This document shows positions 11,840 to 24,168 of a stretch of DNA of 64,000 nucleotides, piece by piece. Source of the DNA: Orychophragmus violaceus (lineage: Eukaryota; Streptophyta; Magnoliopsida; Brassicales; Brassicaceae); assembly GCA_030180135.1 (NCBI GenBank), contig CM058230.1, positions 101,857,503-101,921,502 of the forward strand, read 5' to 3'. Made by a program: the position numbers and the translations under genes. Under the pieces are notes generated by a model. It had not been told where the DNA came from. It saw nothing but the letters and a program-made list of their open reading frames with translations, and ran no database searches. Positions within the stretch are counted from its first letter, which is position 1. Each line of letters starts with the position of its first letter.

Positions 11840-13478
11840 CAGGTTCTGGTTTTTCTTGTTTAGATTCATGTTTAGGATTGTTTTTCTTGTTTAAAAGTGT
11901 TTTTGAATCAATCTACTGATAAGAGAAATCACTTAAGCAACAAGAATTGAAACCTAAACAAACTATTGAAAAAAATCGCATGACCAAGCTATATTGATTT
12001 GGTATGCGTCGGTTTGATGATGCACGGACCGATCGCGAAAGGATCGAGTCGCGTAATCATCTGATCGCGAGACGAGGATCGATCGGCCGAATGGATCACA
12101 CGGCGATCGTGTTCTGCCGTGTCTCGAGCGTCGTCTCGATCGGTGATGATCGTGCGAGGATGGACCGTGTGGATCGATCAAACGATCGCGGTCGATCGTC
12201 TCGGCATCGTCCCGACCGTCCCTGTCCCGAACGTCCCGATGGATCGTCCCGTCCGCAGCTGGGCATCGTCTCGATCTCGGATCGTTGGCGCACGGTTTGC
12301 GGCTGGGCATGGTGATCGTGGAGCTAGGTCACAACCATAATTGGTTCGTGACAATTTCGGTTCGGTTCGGTTTAAAATTTGATTAAAATTAAACGTCTCG
12401 GTTTAATAAACAGAATTAATAATTTTATTAAGTTCTGGTTAAACCGGGATAAGAAATCCAAAGTCGAAAAATTGGATTTTGTGCCTAAACCAGGATTTTC
12501 TAATTTGATTTGGTTGGACCAAATAAATTGAGAAAATCCGGTTTAGTAAATAACCGGTTGACAATTGTGGTCATCGTAGTAATTAAAATTTGGTTAGACC
12601 AATTTTAATGAACCAGACCGGTTATGTCATTTAATTGGACAATTGGGTCATGTCTTGGACATGGACCAATTCTTGGGCCTCGGGCCAAGAAGTTAAAACA
12701 ATTGGGCCAATTATTTGAGTCTTTCTTCAGATTAATTTAAAATTTATTTTATAAAGTAATATAAATCGATTTTAAATTAAAGTTTCCGAAATTTTGAAAT
12801 TAGAAAGTTTCTTAAAATAGAAGTTTCTAGATTTGCATGTTTTGGATTTAAAGAAATTTCTAAAGTTAGAAAGTTTCCGGTTTTAGAAAGTTTCCAAAAA
12901 TAGTAGGTTTCCAAAAATAGAAAGTTTCCCGAAATAGTAATCTTCTATTTTGGGAATGAAATTTTAATAAACCTACGAACCTCAAATAATATCAAGCGTT
13001 GGATGTCTTGTCCAGGCTATGTCAGCTGTCGAAGCCCATTCAATTGTAATCATGGCCTTACAGTGTGAGGGTGTCAACTTTTGCGTGGATAAGACGGTTT
13101 GTGATTCATAAATGTCATTGGGAGTCCCAGACATTAATGATTACATGACTGTATAGTCTGGTTTTCTTGACTAGGCCATCGGGAGTCCCGGGCCTTGAGA
13201 CATCAGAGTGAATTGGGCCTCGGGCCCAGATTCACAACCAAGAGTTATATCACGGATATAATTAGCCGACATAGGGCTTACCGATATAAGCTAAGGTTGG
13301 GTGACGGCCAGTGGCCCACTTTGATCTTAGTTATATGTGGATCTTGGAATCATTATATTCTATTGAGGGTAACTTAGGTTATTGAATATAATGCGTGATT
13401 AATCATATTAAATTATAATACGAGATTAATCATATTGAACATATTAACTAATAACCTTTTTATCTATATATTTCAGCT
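11840..13478 (+). other. C1 long untranslated leader with GATCG-rich block
   Basis: About 1.6 kb of non-coding leader. A block at about 12004-12315 is packed with GATCG/CGATC words and gives spurious basic frames on both strands. It aligns poorly with the corresponding block of C4 (about 60400-60700), although the flanks and gag match at about 99%. The rest is AT-rich and well conserved with C4 up to the gag ATG. Confidence 0.75.
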
Positions 13479-16400
13479 ATGACTACTACAAGCACACAAA
13501 ACACATTCTCAATCCGGTCTGTTCTCGAGAAGGAGAAGCTGACTGGAACGAACTTCCTGACGTGGTCAAGGAACTTGAGGCTGGTCCTCAAGCAGGAGAA
13601 GAAGGATTATGTCCTTCGTGATCCTCTCCCCGAGAGGCCTGCTAACAATGCCGCCAGGACACTGCATAATGCTTGGGAAAAGCATTCGTCAGATGAAAAT
13701 GATGTGTATTGCCTTATGTTGGCGACAATGACTGCTGAGCTGCAAATGCAGTTCGAGAGTGTGTTGTCACCAATTGAGATAATGGTAAGCCTGAAATCGC
13801 TTTTCAGGAGCAAGCAAGGACTGAGAGGTTTCAGACTGTTAAGAACCTCTTAGACTGTAAGTTGGCTGCAAATGCGGCAGTGAGTCCTCATGTCTTGAAG
13901 ATGATGGGTTATCTCGATCATCTTCAGAAACTCGACTGCCCTATCAGCCAGGAACTTGCCTGCGACATCATTCTGCAGTCATTACCTGCAAGCTATGATC
14001 AGTTCATTCTGAACTTTAACATGCATGGCTTGAGTAAGACATTGCCTGAGCTTCACAGAATGCTCAAGACTGCAGAGCCCAACTTGAGGAAAACCGCCAA
14101 GGACCCCAATGTGCTTATGGTGCAAAAGGGCAAGGGGTTTAAGAAATCCTCTACTAAGGATAAGGGAAAGGCCAAGGCTGTCCAAGTCGCGGACAAGGAC
14201 ACGCCAAAGCCCAAGCCCAAGTCCAAGGCTGGGCCAACTGACATATGCAGGTTCTGTAAAGAACCAGGGCATTGGAGGAGAGAATGTAAGAAATTCCAAG
14301 AAGGTCTAAAGGAATTGAAGAAGAAGACTCTCGAGACTTCTTCGACAGGTATTTTTGTTATAGAAGTTAATACAACTACTTCTGATAATACCTCATGGGT
14401 TATGGATACTGGTTGTGGGGCTCATATTTGTACTAATATGCAGACACTCAGCAACAGTAGAAGGCTGAAGCAAGGACAAGTGGAGCTACGAGTTGGGAAT
14501 GGAGCGAAAGTTCCAGCACTAGCTGTAGGCACATACTTGTTGTCTTTACCTTCGGGATTGTTTTTAGAACTCAATAATTGTTATTTTGTACCTGCTATAA
14601 GCAGAAATATTATTTCAATTTCTTTGTTGGATTTGGAAGGTTATGATTTTTCAGTTAAGAATAAATTATGTTCCTTCAATCGCAACAATTTGTTCTATGG
14701 TTCTGCCCCTCTTACGAATGGGCTTTACATACTCGATCAATCCGCGCCAATTTATAACATTAATACCAAACGGTTCAAACCTAATGAGGAGAACCGAACG
14801 TTTCTATGGCATTGTCGTTTAGGGCACATCAGCGAGAAACGCATCAAGAGGCTCCATTCGAATGGACTTCTTGGCTCATTTGACTTTGAGTCATGTGAGA
14901 AATGCGAATCCTGCATGATGGGCAAAATGACACGGGCCCCCTTTAATAAACCTAACGAGAGGGCCAGTGACTTATTGGGCCTGATACACACTGATGTGTG
15001 TGGCCCAATGTCCACAAATTCAAGAGGAAACTATCAGTACTTCATTACCTTTACTGATGATTTCAGTAGGTATGGATATGTTTATTTGATGAAACATAAG
15101 TCTGAATCTTTTGAGAAGTTCAGAGAATTCCAAAATGAAGTACAGAACCAACTTGGCAAAAGCATTAAGGCTCTTCGGTCCGACCGAGGAGGAGAATACT
15201 TAAGCCAAGAATTCAGTGATCATCTAAGAGAGTGTGGGATCGTGTCCCAACTCACTCCTCCTGGAACACCTCAATGGAATGGTGTGTCTGAGAGGAGAAA
15301 TCGGACCTTATTGGATATGGTTCGATCTATGATGAGTCACACAGACCTTCCAATATCCCTTTGGGGATATGCTCTGCTAACAGCAGTGTTCACTCTAAAT
15401 AGAGCGCCATCGAAAGCAGTAGCAAAGACACCATATGAATTATGGACTGGAGTGGCTCCAGTGCTGTCTTATCTTAGAATTTGGGGTTGTGAAGCCTATG
15501 TCAAGAGATTAATCTCAGACAAGCTTACACCAAAGTCTGATAAATGCTACTTCATTGGTTATCCGAAGGAAACCAAGGCTTATTACTTCTATCTACGTTC
15601 CGAGAACAAGATCTTTGTTGCCCGGGATTGTAACTTTCTTGAGATGGAGTTTCTCTCTAAGAAAGACAGTGGGAGTAAGGTACTGCTTGAAGAAATTCAA
15701 GATGAACAGGATACTGCTCAACCTAATGAGGAAGAGCAGCAGGAGGACCTACAAGAAATTGTAGAGCCTGAACCTGTAGTACCTGAAGTTCGAAGATCCG
15801 GGAGGATCCGTCACGAACCCGAGAGATATCAAGGATTCCTCGTGACTGACTGTCATGATCTTCTGATCATTGATGGTGATGAACCATCGAACTTCAATCA
15901 AGCCATGATGGGCCCAGATTCCTCGAAGTGGCGCAAGGCCACTGATTCCGAAATGGACTCCATGTCGGTCAACCAAGTGTTTTCGTTGGTTGACTTACCC
16001 GCTGGTGTAAAAGCCATCGAGTGCAAATGGATCTTCAAGAAGAAGATTGACGTGGATGGAAATGTCCAGATTTATAAAGCCAGGTTGGTGGCAAAAGGTT
16101 TCAGACAAGTTCACGGTGTGGATTACGATGAAACCTATTCACCAGTGGCTATGATGAAATCTATTCGGATTCTACTAGCAACTGCAGCTTTTCATGATTA
16201 TGAAATTTGGCAGATGGACGTGAAAACCGCCTTCCTGAATGGTATTCTGGAAGAGGATGTGTATATGACGCAACCTGACGGTTACATAGATCCAAAGAAT
16301 GCTAGGAAAGTATGCAAGCTTCACAAATCCATTTATGGATTGAAGCAAGCATCGAGGAGCTGGAATCTTCGTTTTGATGAAGCGATCAAGCAATTTGACT

Positions 16401-17457
16401 TCATCAGAAACGAAGAAGAACAATGCGTGTATAAGAAAACTAGTGGGAGCAAGATAGTATTTCTTATTCTGTATGTCGATGACATACTGCTTCTCGGAAA
16501 CGACATTCCAATGCTGAAGTCTGTAAAGGACTGGCTTGGAAGTTGTTTTTCCATGAAAGACATGGGTGAAGCCGCATACGTTCTTGGAATCAGGATCTAC
16601 CGGGATAGATCTAGAAGGCTGATAGGCTTGTGTCAAGATTCATACATTGACAAAGTCCTACAAAGATTCAGCATGAAAGATTCCAAGAAGGGCTTCACGC
16701 CAATGGTACATGGCACAACGCTAAGCAAGAAGCAGAGCCCTACGTCGGCTGCTGAGCTTGAGCGCATGAAGAATATTCCTTATGCATCTGCAATAGGATC
16801 TGTCATGTATGCCATGATCTGTACTCGTCCTGATGTTGCTTATGCATTGAGCATGACGAGTAGATACCAGTCAAATCCAGGTGAAAACCATTGGATTGCC
16901 GTAAAGAATATCTTGAAGTATCTAAGACATACTAAGGATAAGTTCTTGGTGTACGGTGGAAGTGATGTGCTTAAAGTCAGTGGATTCACGGACGCAAGTT
17001 TCCAGACAGACCAAGATGATTTCCGGTCACAGTCCGGTTATATCTTTTGTCTGAATGGCGGTGCAATCAGTTGGAGAAGCTCCAAGCAAGACACCGTTGC
17101 TGATTCCACTACAGAAGCTGAATATATATCGCCGCCTCAGAAGCTGCGAAGGAAGCTGTTTGGATACGAAAGTTCATTATTGAACTAGGTGTGATACCAG
17201 ATGCGGCTGAGCCTCTGGCACTGTTTTGTGACAACAATGGTGCTATTGCTCAGGCAAAGGAACCAAGATCACACCAGAAATCCAAGCATGTTCTAAGAAG
17301 ATTTCACTTGATACGTGACATCATTAATAGAAAGGAAGTCAAGATCAGCCGAGTTCAGACAGATGATAACGTCGCTGATCCGTTGACAAAGCCACTCCCA
17401 AGGCCTAAGCTCGAGTTTCTGACTGAAGCTGTAGGCATTAGAGACATTGAAATGTAA
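13479..17457 (+). pseudogene. C1 gag-pol polyprotein with two frameshifts
   Basis: Starts at ATG 13479 (MTTTSTQNTFSIRSVLEKEK). A missing T in the T-run at about 13801-13805 (present in C4) shifts the frame. The body then reads 13862-17188: CCHC knuckle CRFCKEPGHWRREC at about 14246, protease MDTGCGAH at about 14400, GAG-pre-integrase (CRLGHISEKR ... CESCMMGK), integrase D-D-E core (HTDVCGPM, TFTDDFSRYGY, LRSDRGGEY, GVSERRNRT), and RT with VAKGFRQVHGVDYDETYSPV and YVDDILLLGND at about 16472. RNase H follows (TDASFQTDQ). An extra AT at about 17130 (TATATATC against TATATC in C4) causes a second shift; 17191-17457 completes RNase H, ending DIEM. Both lesions look recent and leave otherwise functional motifs. 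Confidence 0.95.
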
Positions 17458-18307
17458 TCTAAATTTGAGTGGGAGTTTGAGGGCTTTTATTTAGTTATTT
17501 GATATGTTCTTGTAAAACATTCTTATGTTTAATGAAATTATTATTTCAAGATTATTTTAACTGTGATGAAATAATCGTTCCAAAGTGATATAAACCATTT
17601 TATAGGTCATCGAAGTAAGTGACTTGATCTTGAGTCATCAAAGTCATTTAGCTTGATCATGAGACCCTATATTTGATAGATGGAATATATCATCCTGTCC
17701 CTAGTCGAAGGTTGTTGAAATTGGAACACCAACAACCGTGAGAGACTGGATTGGTATGTGACTTATGACAAAGTCTCAGTGTGTCATAGATGCGCGGCAT
17801 CAAAGTCAGTACATAGGTGTATGTTGGGAACATACGACCGGACAAGACCCGCTTATAAGAACTCTTCAGGATATTTATATCTGTGTCATAAGAGATTCTT
17901 ACTACGACTATAGAGTATAGTCCTTAGACCTGAGTTCGCATGCATGTGACTGCACATGGACTGATGCACTTTGATCATTGTCTAACGCTGTCGTTCTGCG
18001 ATAGTTATAAGGACCTTGTTTGGGTACATCATAAAATGAGTAGTTTACAGTGATGGAACAAGACGGAATTTGTCCCTCCAATATAAATGGAGTGAATATC
18101 TCTAGGCCAATCGGAGATTTGAATACTGGAAAATGCATGGCCATGCTCAAACGGACTGTCCCGAGTCGTTTGGATTGTCAGTATCGAATCAGAGTCCGAT
18201 GAACAAGATTAGGCTTTATAAGGATGACACTAATCTTGCCTTATGACTAATCGAGATATTGAGACAAAAGGATTATGAATACAGAGATTCCAGTACAAGT
18301 GGGAGAT
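17458..18307 (+). other. C1 3' untranslated region and polypurine tract
   Basis: About 850 bp between the RNase H stop and the 3' LTR, nearly identical to 58738-59587 of C4. AAGTGGGAGAT (18297-18307) abuts the LTR and is the polypurine tract that primes plus-strand synthesis. Confidence 0.85.
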
Positions 18308-18946
18308 TGTTGGAATTGTGTCCAGTAATCTCGGTACTGTCTCTAGAAAGTAAGAGTATGTCAATGATCAGACATAAGTCATATAATACTGGGGGTCATG
18401 ATGGCTTGCTAGAGTCCGCTCATGATCTATAAGTCTTGGACTTATTGCCTTTATTATATGATCCCATATGGGTCACACGCCTAAGCTAACAGGAAAATGT
18501 GTAGGAACGGCTTAGCAGAAGTACGGTAAAAGTGCCAGGCATTTGTCGTACTTAGAGAGAGATAAATGGGTCTGATTAAATCCAAGGGATTTAATCAGAT
18601 TGGTATTTGGGCCCAAAAGCCCAAAAGGGAAAGAGAAGGGTTTTATAAACTAAAACCCAAATCTCTTTCTCCCCAACCCTAGCCCCCAGCCGCGATCTCT
18701 CTCTCTTCCTGCGCCTCCCACAGCTTGGTCTAGCAGCCTCTCTTCCTGCTTGGTGTGCGTGTGTGAACCTCTGGAGGAGTTATCACTTGGTGGCTCTCTG
18801 ATCTCTGACCTGTTCTCTCTTTCCGCTGCATAAACAGGTAAAAGGTGAGATCCATTGTTGTTTCTATTCAAGAGAACCTAGATCCGCATGTTTAGGAACT
18901 ATTAATCTGAGAATTGAATCTGGATTAACAACCAAAACATCCTTCA
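18308..18946 (+). repeat. C1 3' LTR
   Basis: Copy of 11189-11826; hand count three substitutions plus one extra G. Confidence 0.95.
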
Positions 18947-19426
18947 ATAAGAGCCTGAAAAGTGTCTGGTGCATTCATGAGGCCAAATGGCATGACCAAA
19001 AAATCGTAGTGTCCCTCATGGGTACGGAAAGCAGTCTTTTCAATACTAGTCTCCTTCCTGTGAATCTGATGATATCCGGAACGCAAATCCAACTTGGTGA
19101 ATACCGCTGCTCCATGAAGTTCATCCAAAAGCTGATCAATAATGAGAATAGAGTACTTATTCGGTATGATATGTTTAAAGCACGGTAGTCCACACAAAAT
19201 CTGCTGGAATTGTCCTTCTTACGGACCAGCAACACATAACTTGAATAAGGGCTGCGACTTGGTCGAATGATTCCTGAATGTAGCATCTCTGTAACCATGG
19301 TTTCCATAATCTCCTTTCTGGCTTGCATCTTCCCTTACTAGAACCGGTGGTAACCCCTCTAGAATCCCAAACACACGATCAAATTGAAGCAAGATGCCAT
19401 TCAACTCATGTGGAACTGGGGTTGGA
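18947..19426 (-). pseudogene. Element A reverse transcriptase, N-terminal half
   Basis: One minus-strand frame gives EMLHSGIIRPSRSPYSS, VLLVRKKDNSSRFCVDYRAL and related RT motifs. After a frameshift near 19180 the adjacent frame continues IDQLLDELHGAAVFTKLDL, RSGYHQI, then FLVMPFGLMNAPDTFQALI. These are RT fingers and palm motifs 1-4 of Ty3/gypsy elements, including the first catalytic aspartate in KLDL. The reading crosses C1 (TSD ATAAG) and continues at 11188 with LMNDIFRPYL. Confidence 0.88.
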
Positions 19427-20070
19427 TGTTGGAATATGTTATCTCCTGGTTTAATTCTTCCAGATTAAACATATAACATAATCATCTAGGATCTAGGTGA
19501 TTTGCAGTTGAATCATAAACCAGATCAGAATCATTACCTTATTATTAGCGCAGCGGATTGGTAATGAAGAGATCAATGAGAGCAGATGAGAACCGGCTCC
19601 TCCTCAGGTATCCACCCTCTTACAAGCTTCTGGATCAGGCTGCTAGACCAAGCTGGAATCTAAGAGAGAACAGAGAGAGGGACGGCCAGACCTAAAGAAA
19701 TCGCAGAACCAATCTATTATCTGCGTCCCCTCTCCTTTATATAGGCCCAAGGATTAACCTAATGGCCTATTGGGCTTTTGGGCCCAAGACCCAAATCAGA
19801 CAAAAGACTGTATTTTGTCTGGCCCAATTCTCTGTACAAATACAGTAAATGCCTTGTATCTTACTGTATTAATTCCTTTTAACTTTCCCGTAAGCTATGG
19901 GGTGTGACCCTTAGGGATCATACAATACTGGCAATAAGTACTAAACTTATAGATCAAGAGCGGGCTCTAGCAAGTCATCATGACCACCCAGTATTTATGA
20001 CTTATGTCTGATCTCGACACTTAACATACTTTCTAGAGATAGTACAGTAGATTTCAGGACATTCCCAACA
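19427..20070 (-). repeat. C2 3' LTR
   Basis: TG...CA ended. On the minus strand it starts TGTTGGGAATGTCC like the C3 LTR. A likely TATA box (TATATA) lies near 19738. Confidence 0.93.
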
Positions 20071-23000
20071 ATCTCCCACTTGTACTGGAATCCTACATTC
20101 CCTAATCCTTTTGTCTCAATATCTCGATCTGGCATAAGGCAAGATACGTGTCATCCTTATATAGCCAGACCATGTTCATCGGACCAGATTTGATACTGAC
20201 AATGCAAACGACTTGGGCAAGTCCGTTTGGGAGTGGCCACTCTCTTACCAGCTATCAAGTCTCCGATTGGCCTAGAGATATTACCTCCGTTAAACGGCAG
20301 AGACAAATTCCATCTTGTTCCATCACTATGAACTACACACTTCATAATACACCCAACCAAGGTCCTTATAGCTCCCAGTTACGAAACAGCGTTAGACAAT
20401 GATCAAAGCGCATCAATCCATGTGCAGCCACATGCATGCGAACTCAGGTCTAAGGACTATACTCTATAGTCGTATATGAGAACCTCTCATGACACAGATA
20501 TTAATATCTTGTAGAGTTCTCATCAGCGGGCCATGTCCGGTCATATGCTCCCCTACATATACCTATGTGTCGACTTTGATGCCGCGCATCTATGACCCCT
20601 CGAAACTTGGTCATAAGTCTCAACACAATCTAGTCTCAAGTGGTTGTTGGTGTTCCAATTTCAACAACCTTCGACTATGGACACTATGATTTATGTCATT
20701 TCGTTAAATATGGGGTTTCAGGATCAAGTCTACTCATGTACTTCGATGGCCCATATATAATGACATGAATCATTTTGGAACGATTATTTTATATCACAGT
20801 TAAAAATAATCCAGAAATAAAAATTTCATTAACATTTAAAAATGTTTACATGAACCAATCAAAATAACTAAATAAAGCCCTTTACTAACTCCCACTGAAA
20901 TTAAGACTACATCTTAATTTCACTTATCCTACAGCTACAGTCCGCGACTCGTGCTTAGGCCTAAGGAGTGGCTTTGTTAATAGATTAGCAACGTTCTCAT
21001 TTGTTGAAACTTGCTGATCTACTTAACACCTCTATCATTTATCTCTCGGAATAGGTAATACCTACCCTCAATGTGTTTGGATCTCAGATGTGCAGCTAGC
21101 CACATCAAGTTCAGTGATGAACTTTTCTATCCAAACAACCTCTTTTGCCGCTTCCCAAGCTGCGAAATGTTCAGCTTAAGCCATGGAGTCAGCAACAGTG
21201 CCTTGCACCGCCACACAGACACAAGATATAACCGGACTGTGACCAGAAATCATCTTTGTCTGTTGGAAACTTGCCTTTCAGACTTTACCGACTTCTAGCA
21301 CCTCACTTTCTCATCCATGTGATCTCACTCAGCATGTGTCCATGACACATCATCTTATGAGACACATACCATAAGACTTTGGTATAAAGCCATTCTTGGA
21401 ATTGCAATCTCTGGATTCGTGTAATTTCACACAATCCACTCAGCACATATAATCTCTATAGATTATTGCTCCAAGAATTATCAGGTCTTTTCTCCAAATC
21501 TTCTATTCTTAAAGTAACCTCCATGTTCAAGTCAATATAGACTGCAACAACATAGCGTTATTTCCGAGATCTTGTATGTCATCTATGCACACTACAAGAC
21601 TTGCAACTACGCTCCCACTAGTCTCTTACAACTTACAGTTCCTTCTGTTTCTGACAAAATCAAATCCTTGATTTCTTCGTCAAAACCAAGATTCCAACTC
21701 CCAGATGATTGCACAAAACCATTCATGGATCTGTTAAACCAGCATTCATTCCTGGTAGTTTCTTAAAACTACTTTCAGAGTTGGAGCCCAAACACTGCTT
21801 CTTCATTTATTCGCATCTTTGTCACAATTATTGATCAATGGATCATGACTTTCATTTATGATAGACCCATATCTTAAGGGTTTGTGACAAATCCTTTCGG
21901 ATCTTGCGAAAAACAGACTCCACAAGTGTCAGACTCTACAGTTTCTTGTAGATCTAACTTCTGCTCTTTCAAAAGATTGAGCAGACTTTTGTGTCTCTCG
22001 AATTTCTTCGAGTTCTACTTTACTCCCACTATTTTCTTAGAAAGTATATCTCTCTACAGAAAACATAATTCCAAGCGACACTGATACTGTCCTCAGAATG
22101 GTTGTAACAGTAGTGAGTCTTGGTTTCCCTTGGACAACCAATGAATTAGCACTTGTGTTTTAATTGGCTGAAATCTTATCAGTGTCAATTACATGACACA
22201 ATTCCCAAACATCCAGAAAAGACTAGTTGGCTCAATGCCAGTTCACATTTAATGTGATGTCTTTTATCTGATTTTGGTGGAACTTAATTTATTGTTTCAC
22301 TGAGACTATTAGAACGTTTATTTTTAGGGTATTATTGGAAAATCTTACTGTGATTCATCTTTTAATCAAACTATGTCTTACATATTTGATCTCTCCAGCC
22401 ACAAAAACCATTCCAATGGAGTTTCCAGGAGATTTGAGTCGCGAATTTACTTCACGCTTATAAAGATAATCACATTTTACTTGACTCAAGTGATCTGCTT
22501 ATTCGACCATTCGAAAAGCCATATTTCAACTAGTCCTTGTACTTCATTTTGGAACTTCTTTAATTTCATCAAGAATTCCAGTTCATGTCTTCATGACATA
22601 ACCATCATCTACTGATTCGAATCAGCCAGATTATGAAGTACTGACCACTTTTCTTTGCAGCAATTATGCTCGTTGGGCTTTCATAATTCAAATGAATTAG
22701 GCCCAATAAGCCCCTTCCCTATGTTTAAAACGTCAAGGTGAGAACAATCATTTGGCCCATTCAAACAAAATTCATACTCATCACTTGGCTTTAGTCAACT
22801 GATCTCAAAAGCCTATTAAAGTAGGCCTTCTGAGAAAATCCTTTAGGATGGAGTTTCCGAATTTGTTTCTCAGCAATGCGGCCCAAACAATATTGCCAGA
22901 GAATGTTGATTTGATATTTATGTTATTGGTTTATTCGTTTAGTTTAATTTCATAAAACCAATTCTTTAATGGAATGCTACTATTAAACAATCATTAAGAT

Positions 23001-23238
23001 TCAAAAACTCAAAATATGTTTTAATCAAAATGATAAATATCCAAATTCATAACTGAAATGAATAATGTAGATCTGCTCAAAGCAGTTACACAAATAGTAA
23101 TTCCCAAAAGAAAAACAAATTTGAAGGCAACAATCAAATAAAATTCCACTCGGAATGCAGAGACATCAGCTCCATTCACGACTTGAACTTCCACTTGTTC
23201 CTTCTTCATTCTTCATCTACCATCAACGACCTGCACAT
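20071..23238 (-). pseudogene. C2 pol remnants and 3' untranslated region
   Basis: No open frame of useful length exists. Minus-strand traces of copia pol survive: a degenerate palm region near 21600-21750, where YVDDIL has decayed to IDDIQ, preceded by a WNL.FD-like stretch, and an RNase H tail near 20930-20990 (KPLL.PKHES). The region nearest the 3' LTR (20071-20900) matches the C3 3' region and is non-coding. Frequent stops in every frame contrast with the intact gag next to it and the >99% LTR identity. Confidence 0.75.
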
Positions 23239-24168
23239 TTATACAAATGTCAGCATTGAATTCGGTATTGAATACCTCAATGTAGAGATGAATGAAACAT
23301 CATAAATACCTGAAGATGAAGGCTTGTAATCCATCTTCAACCTTTCAAAATCTTCCAAGAATTTGTTGCACTCATTTGTCAAGTGCCCTTGCTCCTTACA
23401 GTAGCTACATGTCACAAGTGGGTCGGACTTGGGCTTCCAATAAGACTTGGGCCCATTCTGATCCGAGATCTTCATGGCCTTAATCTTACCCTTGTCCTTT
23501 AAGGGTTTCTTAAAACCCTTATCCTTCTGCACCCTAAGTGCCTTTCGGGAACCCTTTCTCATGTTCAGCTCAGCTGTTTTAAGCATTTCATGCAGCTCAG
23601 TCAATGTCTTAGACATCCCGCTCATATTGTAGTTCGTAATGAACTGTTTATAGCTCGGCGGCAAAGACTGAAAGATGAGGTAAACGGCTTTCTCAGCACT
23701 TATGGGACAGTCTAGTCTTTCCAAGTTTTCCAAGTAACTAATCATTTTACTGACATGAAAACTAACTGGACTTCCCTCAGGGAGGTTACACTCAACGAGA
23801 CACCTCAAAGTCTGGCATCTCTCAACTCGTGTAAGTCCCTTGTACTTTGCCTTGAGGCCTGCGACAATCTCCATGGGTGACTCCAAGTTCTCATATTGAT
23901 GCTTTAACTCAGAACTCATGGTAGTCAACATAAGATTTCGCACATCAACCGCATCAGTGTAATGCTTGTTCCAAGCATCACACTCTGCATGTGTGGCACT
24001 TGATCTCAATTTCTCGGGGAGAGCAATTTCAAGGACATAGTCCTTGCTCTCATGCTTGAGAATATTTCTCAAGTTCCGGTACCAAGTACAGAAATTTGAT
24101 CCGTTCAGTTTGTCCATCTCAAGGACAGACCGGATCGAGAAAGTGTTTTGATTTGTTGTGCTAGTCAT
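23239..24168 (-). CDS. C2 gag protein, 309 aa
   Basis: Starts at ATG 24168, MTSTTNQNTFSIRSVLEMDK, in the same place as the C1 and C3 gag starts. The UBN2-type copia gag region is complete (LNGSNFCTWYRNLR ... LMLTTMSSELKHQYENLESP ... FHVSKMISYLENLERLDCPIS ... IFQSLPPSYKQF). A basic linker and a CCHC knuckle follow, CSYCKEQGHLTNEC, at about residue 255. The frame ends at 23239 just after the position where pol begins in C1. Role: particle shell and RNA packaging in the cytoplasm. Its retention beside a dead pol suggests gag, or at least its RNA sequence, is useful to a non-autonomous element. Confidence 0.88.
   Translation of the reverse strand: MTSTTNQNTFSIRSVLEMDKLNGSNFCTWYRNLRNILKHESKDYVLEIALPEKLRSSATHAECDAWNKHYTDAVDVRNLMLTTMSSELKHQYENLESPMEIVAGLKAKYKGLTRVERCQTLRCLVECNLPEGSPVSFHVSKMISYLENLERLDCPISAEKAVYLIFQSLPPSYKQFITNYNMSGMSKTLTELHEMLKTAELNMRKGSRKALRVQKDKGFKKPLKDKGKIKAMKISDQNGPKSYWKPKSDPLVTCSYCKEQGHLTNECNKFLEDFERLKMDYKPSSSGIYDVSFISTLRYSIPNSMLTFV

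Larger units (their letters stand above)
11189..18946 (+). mobile_element. C1: Ty1/copia retrotransposon, complete but frameshifted
   Basis: 7,758 bp with 638/639-bp LTRs (11189-11826, 18308-18946) and the TSD ATAAG (11184-11188, 18947-18951). The LTRs differ by three substitutions and one indel by my count, so insertion is recent. PBS, gag-pol, PPT and LTR are all in place. The gag-pol is close to TNT1-94-type plant copia polyproteins. It lies in the RT of element A. C4 at the right end of the window is a close relative. Confidence 0.95.

Noticed and set aside
11963..12340. Overlapping basic frames on both strands in the C1 leader (and 60384-60761 in C4)
   Set aside because: They arise from GATCG-rich sequence lacking stops in several frames; they are not conserved between C1 and C4.
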